64,000 nt of DNA. Origin: Mixta tenebrionis. Its GTDB lineage: Bacteria; Pseudomonadota; Gammaproteobacteria; Enterobacterales; Enterobacteriaceae. Positions 28,977 through 37,721 of this stretch are shown here, one piece after another. The translations under genes and the position numbers were made by a program. Under the pieces are notes generated by a model. The model saw only the letters and a program-made list of their open reading frames with translations, was not told the origin of the DNA and did no database searches. Location: assembly GCF_006517625.1 (NCBI RefSeq), contig NZ_VHQI01000006.1:1-64000 (forward strand), written 5' to 3'. How positions within the stretch are numbered: the first letter of the stretch is position 1; each line of letters opens with the position of its first letter.

Positions 28977-29594
28977 ATGAGTTATTCACTGCCATCCCTG
29001 CCTTACGCATACGACGCACTGGAACCGCATTTCGACAAGCAGACGATGGAGATTCACCACACTAAACATCACCAGACCTACGTCAACAACGCCAACGCGG
29101 CGCTGGAAGGCACCGAATTCGCTAACCTGCCGGTAGATGAACTGATTACCAAACTGGATCAGGTGCCCGCAGAGAAAAAAACCGCGCTGCGCAATAACGC
29201 AGGCGGCCACTACAACCACAGCCTGTTCTGGAAGGGCCTGAAAACCGGCACCACCCTGCAGGGCGAACTGAAAGCGGCTATCGAGAAAGATTTCGGCAGC
29301 GTTGAGAAGTTTAAAGAAGAGTTTGAAAAAGCGGCGGCAACCCGTTTCGGCTCCGGCTGGGCATGGCTGGTGAAGAAAGGCGATAAGCTGGCGGTAGTCT
29401 CTACGGCCAACCAGGACAGCCCGCTGATGGGTGAAGCGATCTCCGGCGCTTCCGGCTATCCGATCCTTGGTCTTGACGTATGGGAACATGCTTACTACCT
29501 GAAGTATCAGAACAAACGTCCTGACTACATCAAAGCGTTCTGGAACGTGGTCAACTGGGATGAAGCGGCGGCGCGTTTCGCTAATGCCAAATAA
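28977..29594 (+). CDS. sodA: Manganese superoxide dismutase SodA
   Basis: 205 residues; dismutates superoxide in the cytoplasm. Metal ligands are in place: His27 in MEIHHTKHH, the [13 protein letters not shown] block (second His), and [12 protein letters not shown] (Asp and His). Gln/Gly context GGHYNHS...FGSGWAWLV fits the Mn rather than Fe type. The start at 28977 ([17 protein letters not shown]) matches E. coli and is preceded by TGGAG; in-frame codons from 28962 are part of the leader. Confidence 0.98.
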   Translation: MSYSLPSLPYAYDALEPHFDKQTMEIHHTKHHQTYVNNANAALEGTEFANLPVDELITKLDQVPAEKKTALRNNAGGHYNHSLFWKGLKTGTTLQGELKAAIEKDFGSVEKFKEEFEKAAATRFGSGWAWLVKKGDKLAVVSTANQDSPLMGEAISGASGYPILGLDVWEHAYYLKYQNKRPDYIKAFWNVVNWDEAAARFANAK

Positions 29595-29621
29595 TATCGC
29601 TAATTAAAGCGTTATTAAGCG

Positions 29622-29654
29622 GCCGGCAGGGCGTTAACCCTGCCGGCTTTTTTA
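29622..29654 (+). terminator. sodA terminator
   Basis: Stem GCCGGCAGGG / CCCTGCCGGC with loop CGTTAA followed by a T run; 27 bp past the stop. Confidence 0.92.
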
Positions 29655-29820
29655 TTTTAAAAAGACTTTTCATTGAGCTTCTGTTTAATATGATTGTGAA
29701 ATATAGCCAGAAAATAATGAATATTTCCTAAACGCTGATTTTATTGGTGTGATATTAACTTTCTGTTGATATTTCTCGACTTATTATTTGTGCATGTTCT
29801 CCTGATATTAATAAATAATA

Positions 29821-30771
29821 ATGTCTACTATTACTGACAGCTCAATACCAGCAAGCTCTACCGGATCGCTTTTTTTCCAACTGGCCCGCGGCACATTTAA
29901 GCCAAATAAGCTATGGGCGTGCCGGCGTTTTCGCGCCAAGTTTTTATTGCGTTCGCTAGCCTGGCCGGTTACCACTTTTTCCTATATGCAACGAATGTCG
30001 CAGCTGCCTGCTATGCGGCAGGCGCTTCATATTCAGGGTTTGCTGCCCGCTAAAATTCATCGCCCCTATCTGTGCGCCAGCTTTAGCGTAAAGCAGCGGG
30101 CGCAGGCGCTGCTGGATCATTATGAGGCGGTGCAGCAGCTGTCGCCGCCGCTTCGTCAGCTGCTTTTATCACCGGTTACTCAGCTGGCGGCATCCCTGCG
30201 GGGCAAAAACGAGGAGCGCTTTGATATCTCCTGCAGCACCGGACGCTTCGATCGCGAAGGCGAAGTCTCGCTGGTGCTGAGTTACAACGGCACCGCTATC
30301 GCCTCGCTCTCTTTCTCTTTTCTGCGCGAGGCGGGGCAGCTGGGGCTGTTAATCGGCGGATTGCAGGGGCCGCGTAAAACGGTGGATGCCGGGATCATTC
30401 GCGAGGCGACCAAAGCGGGCCACGGCATCTTCCCGAAACGGTTGCTGATGGAAACGCTGTTCTATCTTGCCGCCTGCTGCCAGGTGCAGTGGATTCAGGC
30501 GGTCGGCGATACGACTCACGTTTTCCGCAGCCTGCGCTATCGCCACAGTAAAAAAGAGGTGTTCCACGCCAGCTACAGTGAGTTCTGGCTGTCGCTGAGC
30601 GGCCAGGCGCTGGCGGACGGGCGATATCAGCTGCCGCTGGCGATGCCGCGTAAGCCGCTGGAGGAGATTGCCAGTAAGAAACGCGCCGAATATCGTCGTC
30701 GCTATGAATTTATGGATACGCTGGAACAGCAGCTGTCGGAAGTGGTGGCCGGAGGCGTCGGCCGGGCGTAG
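29821..30771 (+). CDS. VirK/YbjX family protein (DUF535)
   Basis: 316 residues without signal peptide or membrane segment. The pattern of the DUF535 family is visible: the basic N-terminal region (FRAKFLLRSLAWP), HIQGLLPAKIHRPYL, the strand-rich middle SLVLSYNGTAIASLSFSFL, and GLQGPRK followed by KAGHGIFPKRLLMETLFYLA, then the C-terminal YSEFW and KRAEYRRRYEF. Relatives (Salmonella/Shigella VirK, E. coli YbjX) are linked to envelope stress and virulence, but the biochemical role is unknown. Monocistronic between sodA and convergent yibL. No good Shine-Dalgarno was found before the ATG (AATAATA), so initiation may be weak. Confidence 0.85.
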   Translation: MSTITDSSIPASSTGSLFFQLARGTFKPNKLWACRRFRAKFLLRSLAWPVTTFSYMQRMSQLPAMRQALHIQGLLPAKIHRPYLCASFSVKQRAQALLDHYEAVQQLSPPLRQLLLSPVTQLAASLRGKNEERFDISCSTGRFDREGEVSLVLSYNGTAIASLSFSFLREAGQLGLLIGGLQGPRKTVDAGIIREATKAGHGIFPKRLLMETLFYLAACCQVQWIQAVGDTTHVFRSLRYRHSKKEVFHASYSEFWLSLSGQALADGRYQLPLAMPRKPLEEIASKKRAEYRRRYEFMDTLEQQLSEVVAGGVGRA

Positions 30772-30790
30772 TCCTTACCCGGCCAGCCAG

Positions 30791-31153
30791 TCAGAACGGT
30801 TTTGGCGCAAAGCCGGTCATCTCTTTCAGGTCCATTTCTTTGCCCAGCGCGGTCATGGGATGCACTACGACCAGGCCGCGCACGCTTTTCTTCAGCGCGC
30901 CCATATTCGCCTGCTCTTTTTTGGTGATGACGCGATTAAACGGCAGCTTTTGCAGCTTCTGCGCTTCTTTGCTCAGCTTCTCTACGCGGACGTTGCGCAG
31001 ACGTTCAATCTCGGTGGTCAGCGCTTCTTTTTCTTTCAGCAGCGCGCCGAGCTTTTCCGCATCGCCTGATTCCAGCAGCGCTGGCTCTTTACGATTAAGT
31101 ATATCCAGCTGATCGCTGAGGCGCTTGATTTCGGCTTTTTCCTGCTCTTTCAT
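30791..31153 (-). CDS. yibL: YibL family ribosome-associated protein
   Basis: 120 residues, highly charged, with a coiled-coil N-terminal two thirds ([18 protein letters not shown]...). Matches E. coli YibL, which co-purifies with ribosomes and lies next to mtlADR as here. A loop with [31 protein letters not shown] is the most conserved part. No enzymatic activity is known. Confidence 0.92.
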   Translation of the reverse strand: MKEQEKAEIKRLSDQLDILNRKEPALLESGDAEKLGALLKEKEALTTEIERLRNVRVEKLSKEAQKLQKLPFNRVITKKEQANMGALKKSVRGLVVVHPMTALGKEMDLKEMTGFAPKPF

Positions 31154-31215
31154 GCTTGTTACCTGTACTAATGATTAACCAGTATGATACACGAAAAGCG
31201 GGCAGGGCGCGGAGC

Positions 31216-31830
31216 TTACTTTTTGAAGGCCTGCTTCAGACTGATACGGGAAATCAGCTCCGTCAGGGAAAGCACCATTGTGGATCGCAGCACCTGCTGA
31301 TAACGCTGCTGCTGCATGGCGCGTAGCTGCGCATCGTCATCTGAGAAATCGGGGCGGGGCGGCCAGGCGCTGACGCAGTGCAGCTCGCCGAACGGGCCTA
31401 ATATCTCGTCGTCGCTGAAGCGATATTCCGTGCCGTCATGATTCAGCTCTTCGCGCAGCGCCATCAGCAGCTCGCAGTCTTCATATTCCTGACGGCTGAT
31501 AACGCCCAGGCCATAAATCAGCTTCAGCCGCACCGAAAGCTCGCCCAGCGGGCCGTTGCCCAGCAGTAACGGTTCGACGGCATATTTCACCGCATAGTCA
31601 TCCTTGCGAAATACCTGAATCACCAGCAGATTGACCGCCTCGCTCAACAGCTCTACGGCGGCAATCAGGAAGCTTCTTACCGAGCGTCCGGCATTCAGGC
31701 GTTCCAGCACCTGATTTTCAAAAGCCTGCTTCTCTTCCATTGTTGCCTGTACATTTATCATTCTGCGCGGGGGCACGGTCAGGCCGTGCCCTTGTTGCTC
31801 ACCGTTAAATGCCATCGGGAGCGTGCGCAT
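31216..31830 (-). CDS. mtlR: Mannitol operon repressor MtlR
   Basis: 204 residues, E. coli MtlR is 195. All-helical protein without a helix-turn-helix, so its repression of mtlADR is probably indirect. Conserved block FENQVLERLNAGRSVRSFLI and EELNHDGTEYRFSDDEILGPFG. The start codon at 31830 overlaps the mtlD stop (TAATG); the first about 25 residues differ from E. coli, so an internal start near 31761 (MINVQATMEE) cannot be excluded. Confidence 0.93.
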   Translation of the reverse strand: MRTLPMAFNGEQQGHGLTVPPRRMINVQATMEEKQAFENQVLERLNAGRSVRSFLIAAVELLSEAVNLLVIQVFRKDDYAVKYAVEPLLLGNGPLGELSVRLKLIYGLGVISRQEYEDCELLMALREELNHDGTEYRFSDDEILGPFGELHCVSAWPPRPDFSDDDAQLRAMQQQRYQQVLRSTMVLSLTELISRISLKQAFKK

Positions 31831-32978
31831 TATGGCATTGCGTCATAGGCCTTAACCACTGCGGCAACCACTTCGCTGTTGATATCCAGTCCGGAAATCT
31901 GCGCCAGCGCCGCCTGCGGGCCCGATTTTTCCAGCAGCGTCGCCAGTTCCTGCGCCTGCGGATCCTGCTCGCTACGATAGCGCATTGCGGCGGCAATACC
32001 TTTGACCAGGTTAACATGTGGCAGCTGATACTCCAGCGTGCCCAGCGTCGGCTTGATTAAACGATCGCCCGCGCTCAGCTTACGCAGCGGCTGGCGGCCG
32101 ACGCGCTCCACATCATCCTTCAGGTAAGGGTTTTCAAAGCGTCCGAGGATCTTTTCGATATAGGCGGCATGTTTTTGCGCATCGAAGCCGTAGCGTTTGA
32201 TCAGCACCGCGCCGCTCTCCTGCATTGCGCCCTTCACTACCGCGCGCACCGCCGGATCGAGAATCGCGTCGCGGATGGTCTGATGACCCGCCAGCTGACC
32301 AAGGTAGGCGGTAATGGCATGGCCGGTATTGAGGGTAAACAGCTTACGTTCAACAAACGCCATTAGATTGTCGGTCAGTTCCATGCCGGGAATAGAGGGC
32401 AGCGGCCCTTTAAACTGCGTTTTATCGACGATCCATTCGCTAAAGGTTTCCACGGTTACCTCCAGCGGATCGCTGCTGTCCGCATCGCCCGGCGGCACGA
32501 TACGGTCAACGGCGGAATCGACAAAGCCGACATGCTCTTCTACCCAGGCATGGTAGCTTTCCGGCAGCGCGGCCAGCACATGCTGTTTCAGCTGGCTGGT
32601 GCCGCGCACCATATTTTCACAGGCGATGATGTTCAGCGGGCGGGCATTAGCGCTATCACTGCGTTTGGCCAGGCCGCGTGCGATGCTGTCAGCGATGCGC
32701 GCCAGAATCTGCGGGCCAACCGCCGTGGTAACGATATCAACCCCGGCAATCAGCGTGACGACTTCGTCGCTGGTACTGTTAACCGCGCTGACGCCGGTGA
32801 CGGTTTCTACCTGCTCCTGTTCGCCCACTACCCGTACCGGATACTGGCGACGGGCGTTTAACGCCTCCAGCACCGCCTGGTTAACGTCTGCGAAAACCAG
32901 CTCAATACCGGCATCCGCCAGCAGCTTGCCAATAAATCCCCGCCCGATATTACCGGCGCCGAAATGTAATGCTTTCAT
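31830..32978 (-). CDS. mtlD: Mannitol-1-phosphate 5-dehydrogenase MtlD
   Basis: 382 residues as in E. coli. The N-terminal Rossmann motif [17 protein letters not shown] binds NAD; the C-terminal helical domain includes [16 protein letters not shown] (catalytic Lys and His region). Oxidises mannitol 1-phosphate made by MtlA to fructose 6-phosphate. The ATG at 32978 is chosen by homology; upstream in-frame codons to 33011 belong to the A-rich spacer. Confidence 0.97.
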   Translation of the reverse strand: MKALHFGAGNIGRGFIGKLLADAGIELVFADVNQAVLEALNARRQYPVRVVGEQEQVETVTGVSAVNSTSDEVVTLIAGVDIVTTAVGPQILARIADSIARGLAKRSDSANARPLNIIACENMVRGTSQLKQHVLAALPESYHAWVEEHVGFVDSAVDRIVPPGDADSSDPLEVTVETFSEWIVDKTQFKGPLPSIPGMELTDNLMAFVERKLFTLNTGHAITAYLGQLAGHQTIRDAILDPAVRAVVKGAMQESGAVLIKRYGFDAQKHAAYIEKILGRFENPYLKDDVERVGRQPLRKLSAGDRLIKPTLGTLEYQLPHVNLVKGIAAAMRYRSEQDPQAQELATLLEKSGPQAALAQISGLDINSEVVAAVVKAYDAMP

Positions 32979-33002
32979 CGTTGCAATACCTTTAAAAAAA
33001 AA

Positions 33003-33057
33003 GAGGGGCAAGTCCGCCTTGCCCGGATAAGGGGCCGGGCAGAGCGGCCCCTCAACG
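33003..33057 (-). repeat. Paired hairpins between mtlA and mtlD
   Basis: Two GC-rich inverted repeats, GGGCAAG...CTTGCCC (33005-33027) and GGGGCCG...CGGCCCC (33035-33053), in the mtlA-mtlD gap, followed on the minus strand by an A/T-rich tract. They could act as an attenuator or a 3' stabiliser that lowers mtlD relative to mtlA. Confidence 0.6.
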
Positions 33058-33068
33058 TAGAGGTCAGC

Positions 33069-34988
33069 TTAGGCCGGTTTGCCGGTCAGCAGATCCAACA
33101 CTTCCTGTACGCTGGCGGTATTGGCCAGACGTTCAATGACGCTCTCATCATCCAGCGCATTGGTCAGGCTGGTAATCACCTGGATATGCTCGTTATTGCG
33201 GGCGGCGATGCCGATTACCAGACGAGCGATATCGTCCTGCTCTTCACCAAAGCGCACGCCCTGCGGATACTGGCAGAACACCACGCCGGTTTTCAGCACG
33301 CGATCTTTCGCTGCCACCGTGCCGTGCGGTACTGCAATGGACTCGCCCAGGTAAGTGGGCGTCAGCTTCTCACGCTCCAGCATGGCATCAATATATTCAG
33401 GCTCAACGTAGCCGCCTTTTACCAGCTGCTCGCCGGCGAAGCGAATCGCCTCCTCTTTCGTGGCGGCGCGCTGGCCGAGAAAGATATTGCTCTCGCCCAG
33501 TTTAAACAGGTTAGCCTCGCCGCTGTCATAGCTGTCGCCAAGCGTGGCGTTTACTTTTTCGCGAAGCTCGGCGCTGCGCTGCGCTTCCACCAGGCGCGCG
33601 GTCAAATCGCCGTACAGCCCGCTGTCGAGGAAGTTATTCAGCGAAATATGCTGCGCGTGCGGCGCCTGGCGCATGGCGCGTTCAGTCAGATCGCGATGGG
33701 TAATCACCAGATCGACGTCGCCCGGCAGCGCGTTGATCGCGGTATTGGTAACGGAAATCTGGCTCAGCCCGGCATCCTGTATTTTTTTACGCAGCACGCC
33801 TGCGCCCATGGCGCTGGAGCCCATTCCCGCATCGCAGGCGACGATAATTTTACGCACGTGACTCAGATCGCCGTTCGCTGCGATATTCGCCGCCGCGCCC
33901 GCCTGGCCTTTAGACTGCGCCTTCATATCCTGCATACGGCGCGTTGCCGCTTCGATGTCGTCGTCGTCTTTCGCTTTGCTGGTTTTCAGCAGTACCGCAG
34001 AAACCACGAAGGAAACCGCAAAAGCGGCCACGATAGCGGCAATATTGGCGAAATAAGCGCCTTTGGGCGTCATTGCCAGTACCGCGAGGATGGAACCTGG
34101 AGAAGCCGGAGAAACCAGGCCGCCGTTCAGCAGCGTCAGGGTGAAGACGCCGGTCATGCCGCCGAGGATCACTGCGATCAGCAAACGCGGCGCCATCAGT
34201 ACGTACGGGAAGTAGATCTCATGGATGCCGCCGAGGAAATGGATAATCGCCGCGCCGCCTGCGGACTGCTTCGCATTGCCGCGGCCAAAAAACATATAGG
34301 CGACCAGTACGCCCATGCCCGGACCAGGGTTAGCCTCAATCAGGAAGAAGAGCGATTTACCGGCTTCGCTGGCCTGCTGGATGCCCAGCGGCGAGAAGAT
34401 GCCGTGGTTAATGGCGTTGTTCAGGAACAGAATTTTCGCCGGTTCAACAAAGACCGAGGTCAGCGGCAGCAGGTTGTGCTGCACCATCAGGTTGACGCCG
34501 GTAGCGAGAATATGGGACAGGCCTTCTACCAGCGGGCCGATGGCGAGAAACGCCACAATGGCCAGCAGCATGCCGATAATACCGGCTGAGAAGTTGTTAA
34601 CCAGCATCTCAAAGCCGCTTTTGATTTTGCCGTCAATCGCCCGGTCAAAGGAGCGGATTGCCCAGCCGCCCAGCGGGCCAGCAATCATTGAGCCGAGAAA
34701 CATCGGCATATCCGCGCCCACGATCACGCCCATAGTGGTGATAGCGCCCACTACGCCGCCGCGATCGCCGCCTACCAGCCGTCCGCCGGTATAGCCAATC
34801 AGCAGCGGCAGCAGGTAGGTGATCATCGGCCCAACCAGTTTCGCCAGCGTTTCGTTAGGCAGCCAGCCGGTTGGAATAAACAGCGCGGTGATGATACCCC
34901 AGGCGATAAAGGCGCCGATATTGGGCATCACCATATTACTCAGAAAGCGACCAAAGCTTTGAACCTTGACCTTGACTGATGAGGACAT
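33069..34988 (-). CDS. mtlA: Mannitol PTS permease EIICBA MtlA
   Basis: 639 residues with the full CBA layout. EIIC membrane domain about 1-340 (FGRFLSNMVMPNIGAFIAWG; GGIHEIYFPYVLM with the substrate-site GIHE). EIIB about 378-470 with the phosphorylated Cys in VACDAGMGSSAMGAG. EIIA about 495-639 with the active His in IAVPHGT. Takes up mannitol and releases mannitol 1-phosphate. First gene of mtlADR with a long upstream control region carrying several CRP sites. Confidence 0.98.
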   Translation of the reverse strand: MSSSVKVKVQSFGRFLSNMVMPNIGAFIAWGIITALFIPTGWLPNETLAKLVGPMITYLLPLLIGYTGGRLVGGDRGGVVGAITTMGVIVGADMPMFLGSMIAGPLGGWAIRSFDRAIDGKIKSGFEMLVNNFSAGIIGMLLAIVAFLAIGPLVEGLSHILATGVNLMVQHNLLPLTSVFVEPAKILFLNNAINHGIFSPLGIQQASEAGKSLFFLIEANPGPGMGVLVAYMFFGRGNAKQSAGGAAIIHFLGGIHEIYFPYVLMAPRLLIAVILGGMTGVFTLTLLNGGLVSPASPGSILAVLAMTPKGAYFANIAAIVAAFAVSFVVSAVLLKTSKAKDDDDIEAATRRMQDMKAQSKGQAGAAANIAANGDLSHVRKIIVACDAGMGSSAMGAGVLRKKIQDAGLSQISVTNTAINALPGDVDLVITHRDLTERAMRQAPHAQHISLNNFLDSGLYGDLTARLVEAQRSAELREKVNATLGDSYDSGEANLFKLGESNIFLGQRAATKEEAIRFAGEQLVKGGYVEPEYIDAMLEREKLTPTYLGESIAVPHGTVAAKDRVLKTGVVFCQYPQGVRFGEEQDDIARLVIGIAARNNEHIQVITSLTNALDDESVIERLANTASVQEVLDLLTGKPA

Positions 34989-35419
34989 AAAAACACACCC
35001 CTTATTGTTACGCGCCGGGAAATAAGAGAGCGCGTGATTTTGTTAAGACGTTACGGCGGGGAGCCGTCGGATTACTGTATGCAGGCGGACTCTAGCACGC
35101 GTTTATCACGCTGCGTAGTGAGCGTGCTGAAGTGATTAAGATCACAATTAGAGGTAGAAGGAAGGGCTGTTTTTAGTGAAACAGATCACAGAAAAGCACG
35201 GAGAGAAACGCTTTTGCTGCGGATCGGCGGGAAAAAAGCGCTGTTTATTGTGATTTTTATCACGCTTTTTTGCGGTATGTTTCTGTCAGAAATGTGATTT
35301 AAATCACAATAAACTTTTGGGCGAAAATGCGTCGGATCACACTTTATCCTGGCACGAAAAAAGCGTGATACGTTATCGCAGCTAATTTTTAATCGTTTTG
35401 GCGTAGCGTTGTCGGGGAG
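34989..35419. promoter_or_regulatory. mtlA control region with an array of CRP sites
   Basis: No gene is seen here. Four CRP-like palindromes of the TGTGA-N6-TCACA type are visible: AGTGATTAAGATCACAA (35131-35147), AGTGAAACAGATCACAG (35175-35191), TTGTGATTTTTATCACG (35248-35264) and ATGTGATTTAAATCACAAT (35291-35309, a perfect TGTGATTTAAATCACA). A fifth, weaker TATCAC/GTGAG pair lies at 35104-35121. The E. coli mtl promoter also has five CRP sites. Confidence 0.85.
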
Positions 35420-35459
35420 CGGCATCCGGGCGGAGAGGGAAGGGATAGCCCGGATGCCG
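35420..35459. repeat. Perfect 12-bp stem hairpin 3' of nanA
   Basis: CGGCATCCGGGC (35420-35431) / GCCCGGATGCCG (35448-35459) with a 16-nt loop, 15 bp past the nanA stop. No T run follows on the minus strand, so it resembles a REP-type mRNA-protecting hairpin more than a classical terminator. Confidence 0.7.
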
Positions 35460-35474
35460 TGAAGCTAGTGGCGA

Positions 35475-36365
35475 TTAAATAAAGTCGGCGCTGCGGAAGG
35501 CCGCCAGCGCGTCGCGTTTTTGTTCTGCGGTCATCGGACGCAGCGGACGGCGCGGATCGCCGACGTCAATGCCGTGCAGCTGCATCGCCAGCTTTCCGGC
35601 CGCGACGCCGCCGTACTGAACCAGAACGCGAATAATCGCGATGACTTTATCCATACAGGCGGCGACATCCTGATGATTGCCCTGTCTGAAGCTGTCGATC
35701 AGGCGGTGATAGAGCGGCGCCGCGTAGTTATAGGTGCTGCCTACCGCGCCAACGGCGCCGCAGGCTAACCCCGCCGGTAAGAATTCATCCACGCCGAATG
35801 GAATATCGAACTGGCCGTTATTAACCCGCAGGCAGCGCTGGTACTCATACATGTCACTGGAGTTAAACTTCATCCCGGACAGATTGGGGATTTTATGCGC
35901 CGCGGCCAGCAGGAACTGCTCCATATCCAGGCTCAGGCCCGACATGCCGGAGTGGTAGTAGTAAAAGCCTTTCGACGGCGCTGCGGCGGCGATAATGCGG
36001 CAGTATTCCACCAGATCGTCAACGGTAGAGGGTTTAAAGAAGCAGGGGCCGATCACCGACGTGGCGAAAATATCCAGCGTTTCAGCATGACGGCTTAGCT
36101 CCAGCGCATCGGCGATGCTGAGCGCGCCGGTATGCAGCGTAATGCTTAATTGACCCTGGCTTGCCGCAACCCAGCGCTCGGCAATTTTTTTACGCTCTTC
36201 CACGGAACAGTGGATGCCTTCCCCGGTTGTCCCACAGACGTAAGCGCCTTTAACGCCCTGGCTAATCAGATGTTCGGCAATCCGATCGATAACGGGATAG
36301 TTTACTTCGCCGTTCGCATCAAAAGGCGTGTGGGGAGCAGCAATAAGTCCTGTTAACTTGGTCAT
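35475..36365 (-). CDS. nanA: N-acetylneuraminate lyase, eukaryotic/Bacteroidetes-type (NanA)
   Basis: 296-residue DHDPS-superfamily TIM barrel that splits N-acetylneuraminate into pyruvate and ManNAc. GTTGEG (carboxylate-binding loop), FYYYHSGMSG (catalytic Tyr) and SGMKFNSSD (Schiff-base Lys) are clear. These motifs, with FGVDEFLPAGLACGAVGAVGSTYNY and DPRRPL near the end, resemble vertebrate NPL more than E. coli NanA, so this is the second known subgroup. Located in a nan cluster, which supports sialic acid as substrate. Confidence 0.88.
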   Translation of the reverse strand: MTKLTGLIAAPHTPFDANGEVNYPVIDRIAEHLISQGVKGAYVCGTTGEGIHCSVEERKKIAERWVAASQGQLSITLHTGALSIADALELSRHAETLDIFATSVIGPCFFKPSTVDDLVEYCRIIAAAAPSKGFYYYHSGMSGLSLDMEQFLLAAAHKIPNLSGMKFNSSDMYEYQRCLRVNNGQFDIPFGVDEFLPAGLACGAVGAVGSTYNYAAPLYHRLIDSFRQGNHQDVAACMDKVIAIIRVLVQYGGVAAGKLAMQLHGIDVGDPRRPLRPMTAEQKRDALAAFRSADFI

Positions 36366-36387
36366 GTAAACCTCTAATGGTGTTTTT

Positions 36388-36412
36388 CTTCTTAAATTAA
36401 TTTAATTTGAAG
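36388..36412. promoter_or_regulatory. AT-rich dyad upstream of nanA (candidate operator)
   Basis: CTTCTTAAATTAATTTAATTTGAAG, with AAATTAATTT at its centre and CTTC/GAAG arms, lies 23-47 bp upstream of the nanA start. A candidate site for the adjacent RpiR-type regulator. Confidence 0.4.
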
Positions 36413-36433
36413 TATTACTCCATGTTAGGGCGT

Positions 36434-36466
36434 AACCCTGCCGGTTGCAACCGGATAGCGGCAGGG
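36434..36466. repeat. Hairpin between the RpiR regulator gene and nanA
   Basis: CCCTGCCG / CGGCAGGG 8-bp stem enclosing an inner GGTTGCAACC dyad; no T tract on the minus strand. REP-like structure at the end of the regulator gene. Confidence 0.55.
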
Positions 36467-36512
36467 AGAAAAACGGGAGTATCAGAGTGTGATGGGCCGC
36501 ACTAAATTCGCC

Positions 36513-37394
36513 CTATTTGAGCATGGACAGCGCATCCATCGTACGCAATTTATTGGAGCGGGCGGTTTCCGGAGCCTTCTGCACCAGCAGCGTATAAATG
36601 AGATCGAGGACGAAGAGCTGCGCCGTCTTGGTGCCGATAGAGTCTCCCTGCAGGCGTCCCTGACGGTTGCCGTTAATCAGGGTGAAATCCGCAACTTTAC
36701 TTAATGGCGATCCCAGATTGTGCGTTAAAGCGACGGTGGTGGCGCCCGCCTGCCTGGCGAGGCTAAGGGCGTGAATAGTTTCCGGCGAATGGCCGGAATG
36801 GCTGATGCCGATAGCGACGTCGCCAGCCTTAAGCAGTGCGGCCTGCATATACATAAAGTGATTATTGGTTAAGGCATCGACGCGCAGCCCGATTCGCATC
36901 AGCTTGTGCTTCATCTCCTCGGCGGTCAGCCCGGAGGCGCCGACGCCGAAAATATAGGCGCTGTTGCTGAGGTGCAGCGCCTCAACCACGCGTTCAACCT
37001 GCTGCATATCCAGCAGGTTGAGCGTTTCTGAGAGTACGGTCGAAATGGCGCCCTGCAGCTTCAGGCCGATGGTGTGCGCGTCATCGCTCTCCTGAATTTC
37101 GGCATCCAGCAGCGTGCTGTTGTCATCGCTATCGGTCATGGCCAGCTCAATGGCCAGCTCCATTTTGAAGTTCTGAAAGCCTTTATAGCCCAGAAGCCGG
37201 CAGAAGCGGATCACTGACGCTTCGCCCGCGTTTACTTCCTCTGAGAGATCGGCGATGGAAAGCTGAGTTACCCGGTGAGGGGAGGCGAGCACATAGCGTG
37301 CGATGCTTTTCCCGACGCGGGTCATACTGTTCTGCATCGCTCCCAGAGTATCAAGTATTTTCCCGGCTTTAACCGGCGAAGTCGGCGTCGTCAT
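36513..37394 (-). CDS. RpiR/MurR-family regulator of the nan cluster (NanR-like)
   Basis: 293 residues: N-terminal RpiR helix-turn-helix (about 15-90; ADLSEEVNAGEASVIRFCRLLGYKGFQNFK) and C-terminal SIS sugar-phosphate-binding domain (about 130-265; IFGVGASGLTAEEMKHKL, GDVAIGISHSGHSPETI). Divergent from nanT and downstream-facing nanA, so it probably senses ManNAc-6-P or GlcNAc-6-P and represses nan, as RpiR-type NanR does in Vibrio and Haemophilus. E. coli uses an unrelated GntR-type NanR. Ligand and operator are inferred. Confidence 0.85.
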   Translation of the reverse strand: MTTPTSPVKAGKILDTLGAMQNSMTRVGKSIARYVLASPHRVTQLSIADLSEEVNAGEASVIRFCRLLGYKGFQNFKMELAIELAMTDSDDNSTLLDAEIQESDDAHTIGLKLQGAISTVLSETLNLLDMQQVERVVEALHLSNSAYIFGVGASGLTAEEMKHKLMRIGLRVDALTNNHFMYMQAALLKAGDVAIGISHSGHSPETIHALSLARQAGATTVALTHNLGSPLSKVADFTLINGNRQGRLQGDSIGTKTAQLFVLDLIYTLLVQKAPETARSNKLRTMDALSMLK

Positions 37395-37721
37395 CTCTTC
37401 CTTACTGTTTACGCGATTATTGGGCGTTCATGATGGGACTCAGCCCATCGTCAGGCAATCAGAATTGCAAAAAAACGGTGTGGCGGCTGAGTATATCCTG
37501 AGCAGTAAAAATATATTACCTCTCATCATGTGAGTCAGATCGACTTTTTTCATTTCCATACACCCGATGTCCATGACCCTATTCACAGATTTCATGAAAT
37601 ACTCTTGTGGTGTTTAACTTCTAAAAAATAGAATAATTGGAGTTTAGCTTCATTTGGCTGCAGGATACCTTCCCGTTTCGGCCCTACCGCATAAACGCTT
37701 TGCTCATCACAGGAGAGCAAT
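37395..37721. promoter_or_regulatory. Divergent nan control region with candidate operators
   Basis: 327 bp between the regulator and nanT. Dyads seen: GATGGG...CCCATC (37433-37450), the perfect palindrome ATTTCATGAAAT (37589-37600) and TTCTA-N5-TAGAA (37619-37633). The last two lie where a nanT promoter would be. ACAGGAGAGCAAT precedes the nanT ATG. Confidence 0.5.

Noticed and set aside
33186-34589. 467-codon plus-strand frame opposite mtlA
   Set aside because: Antisense shadow of mtlA; no ribosome site or domain.
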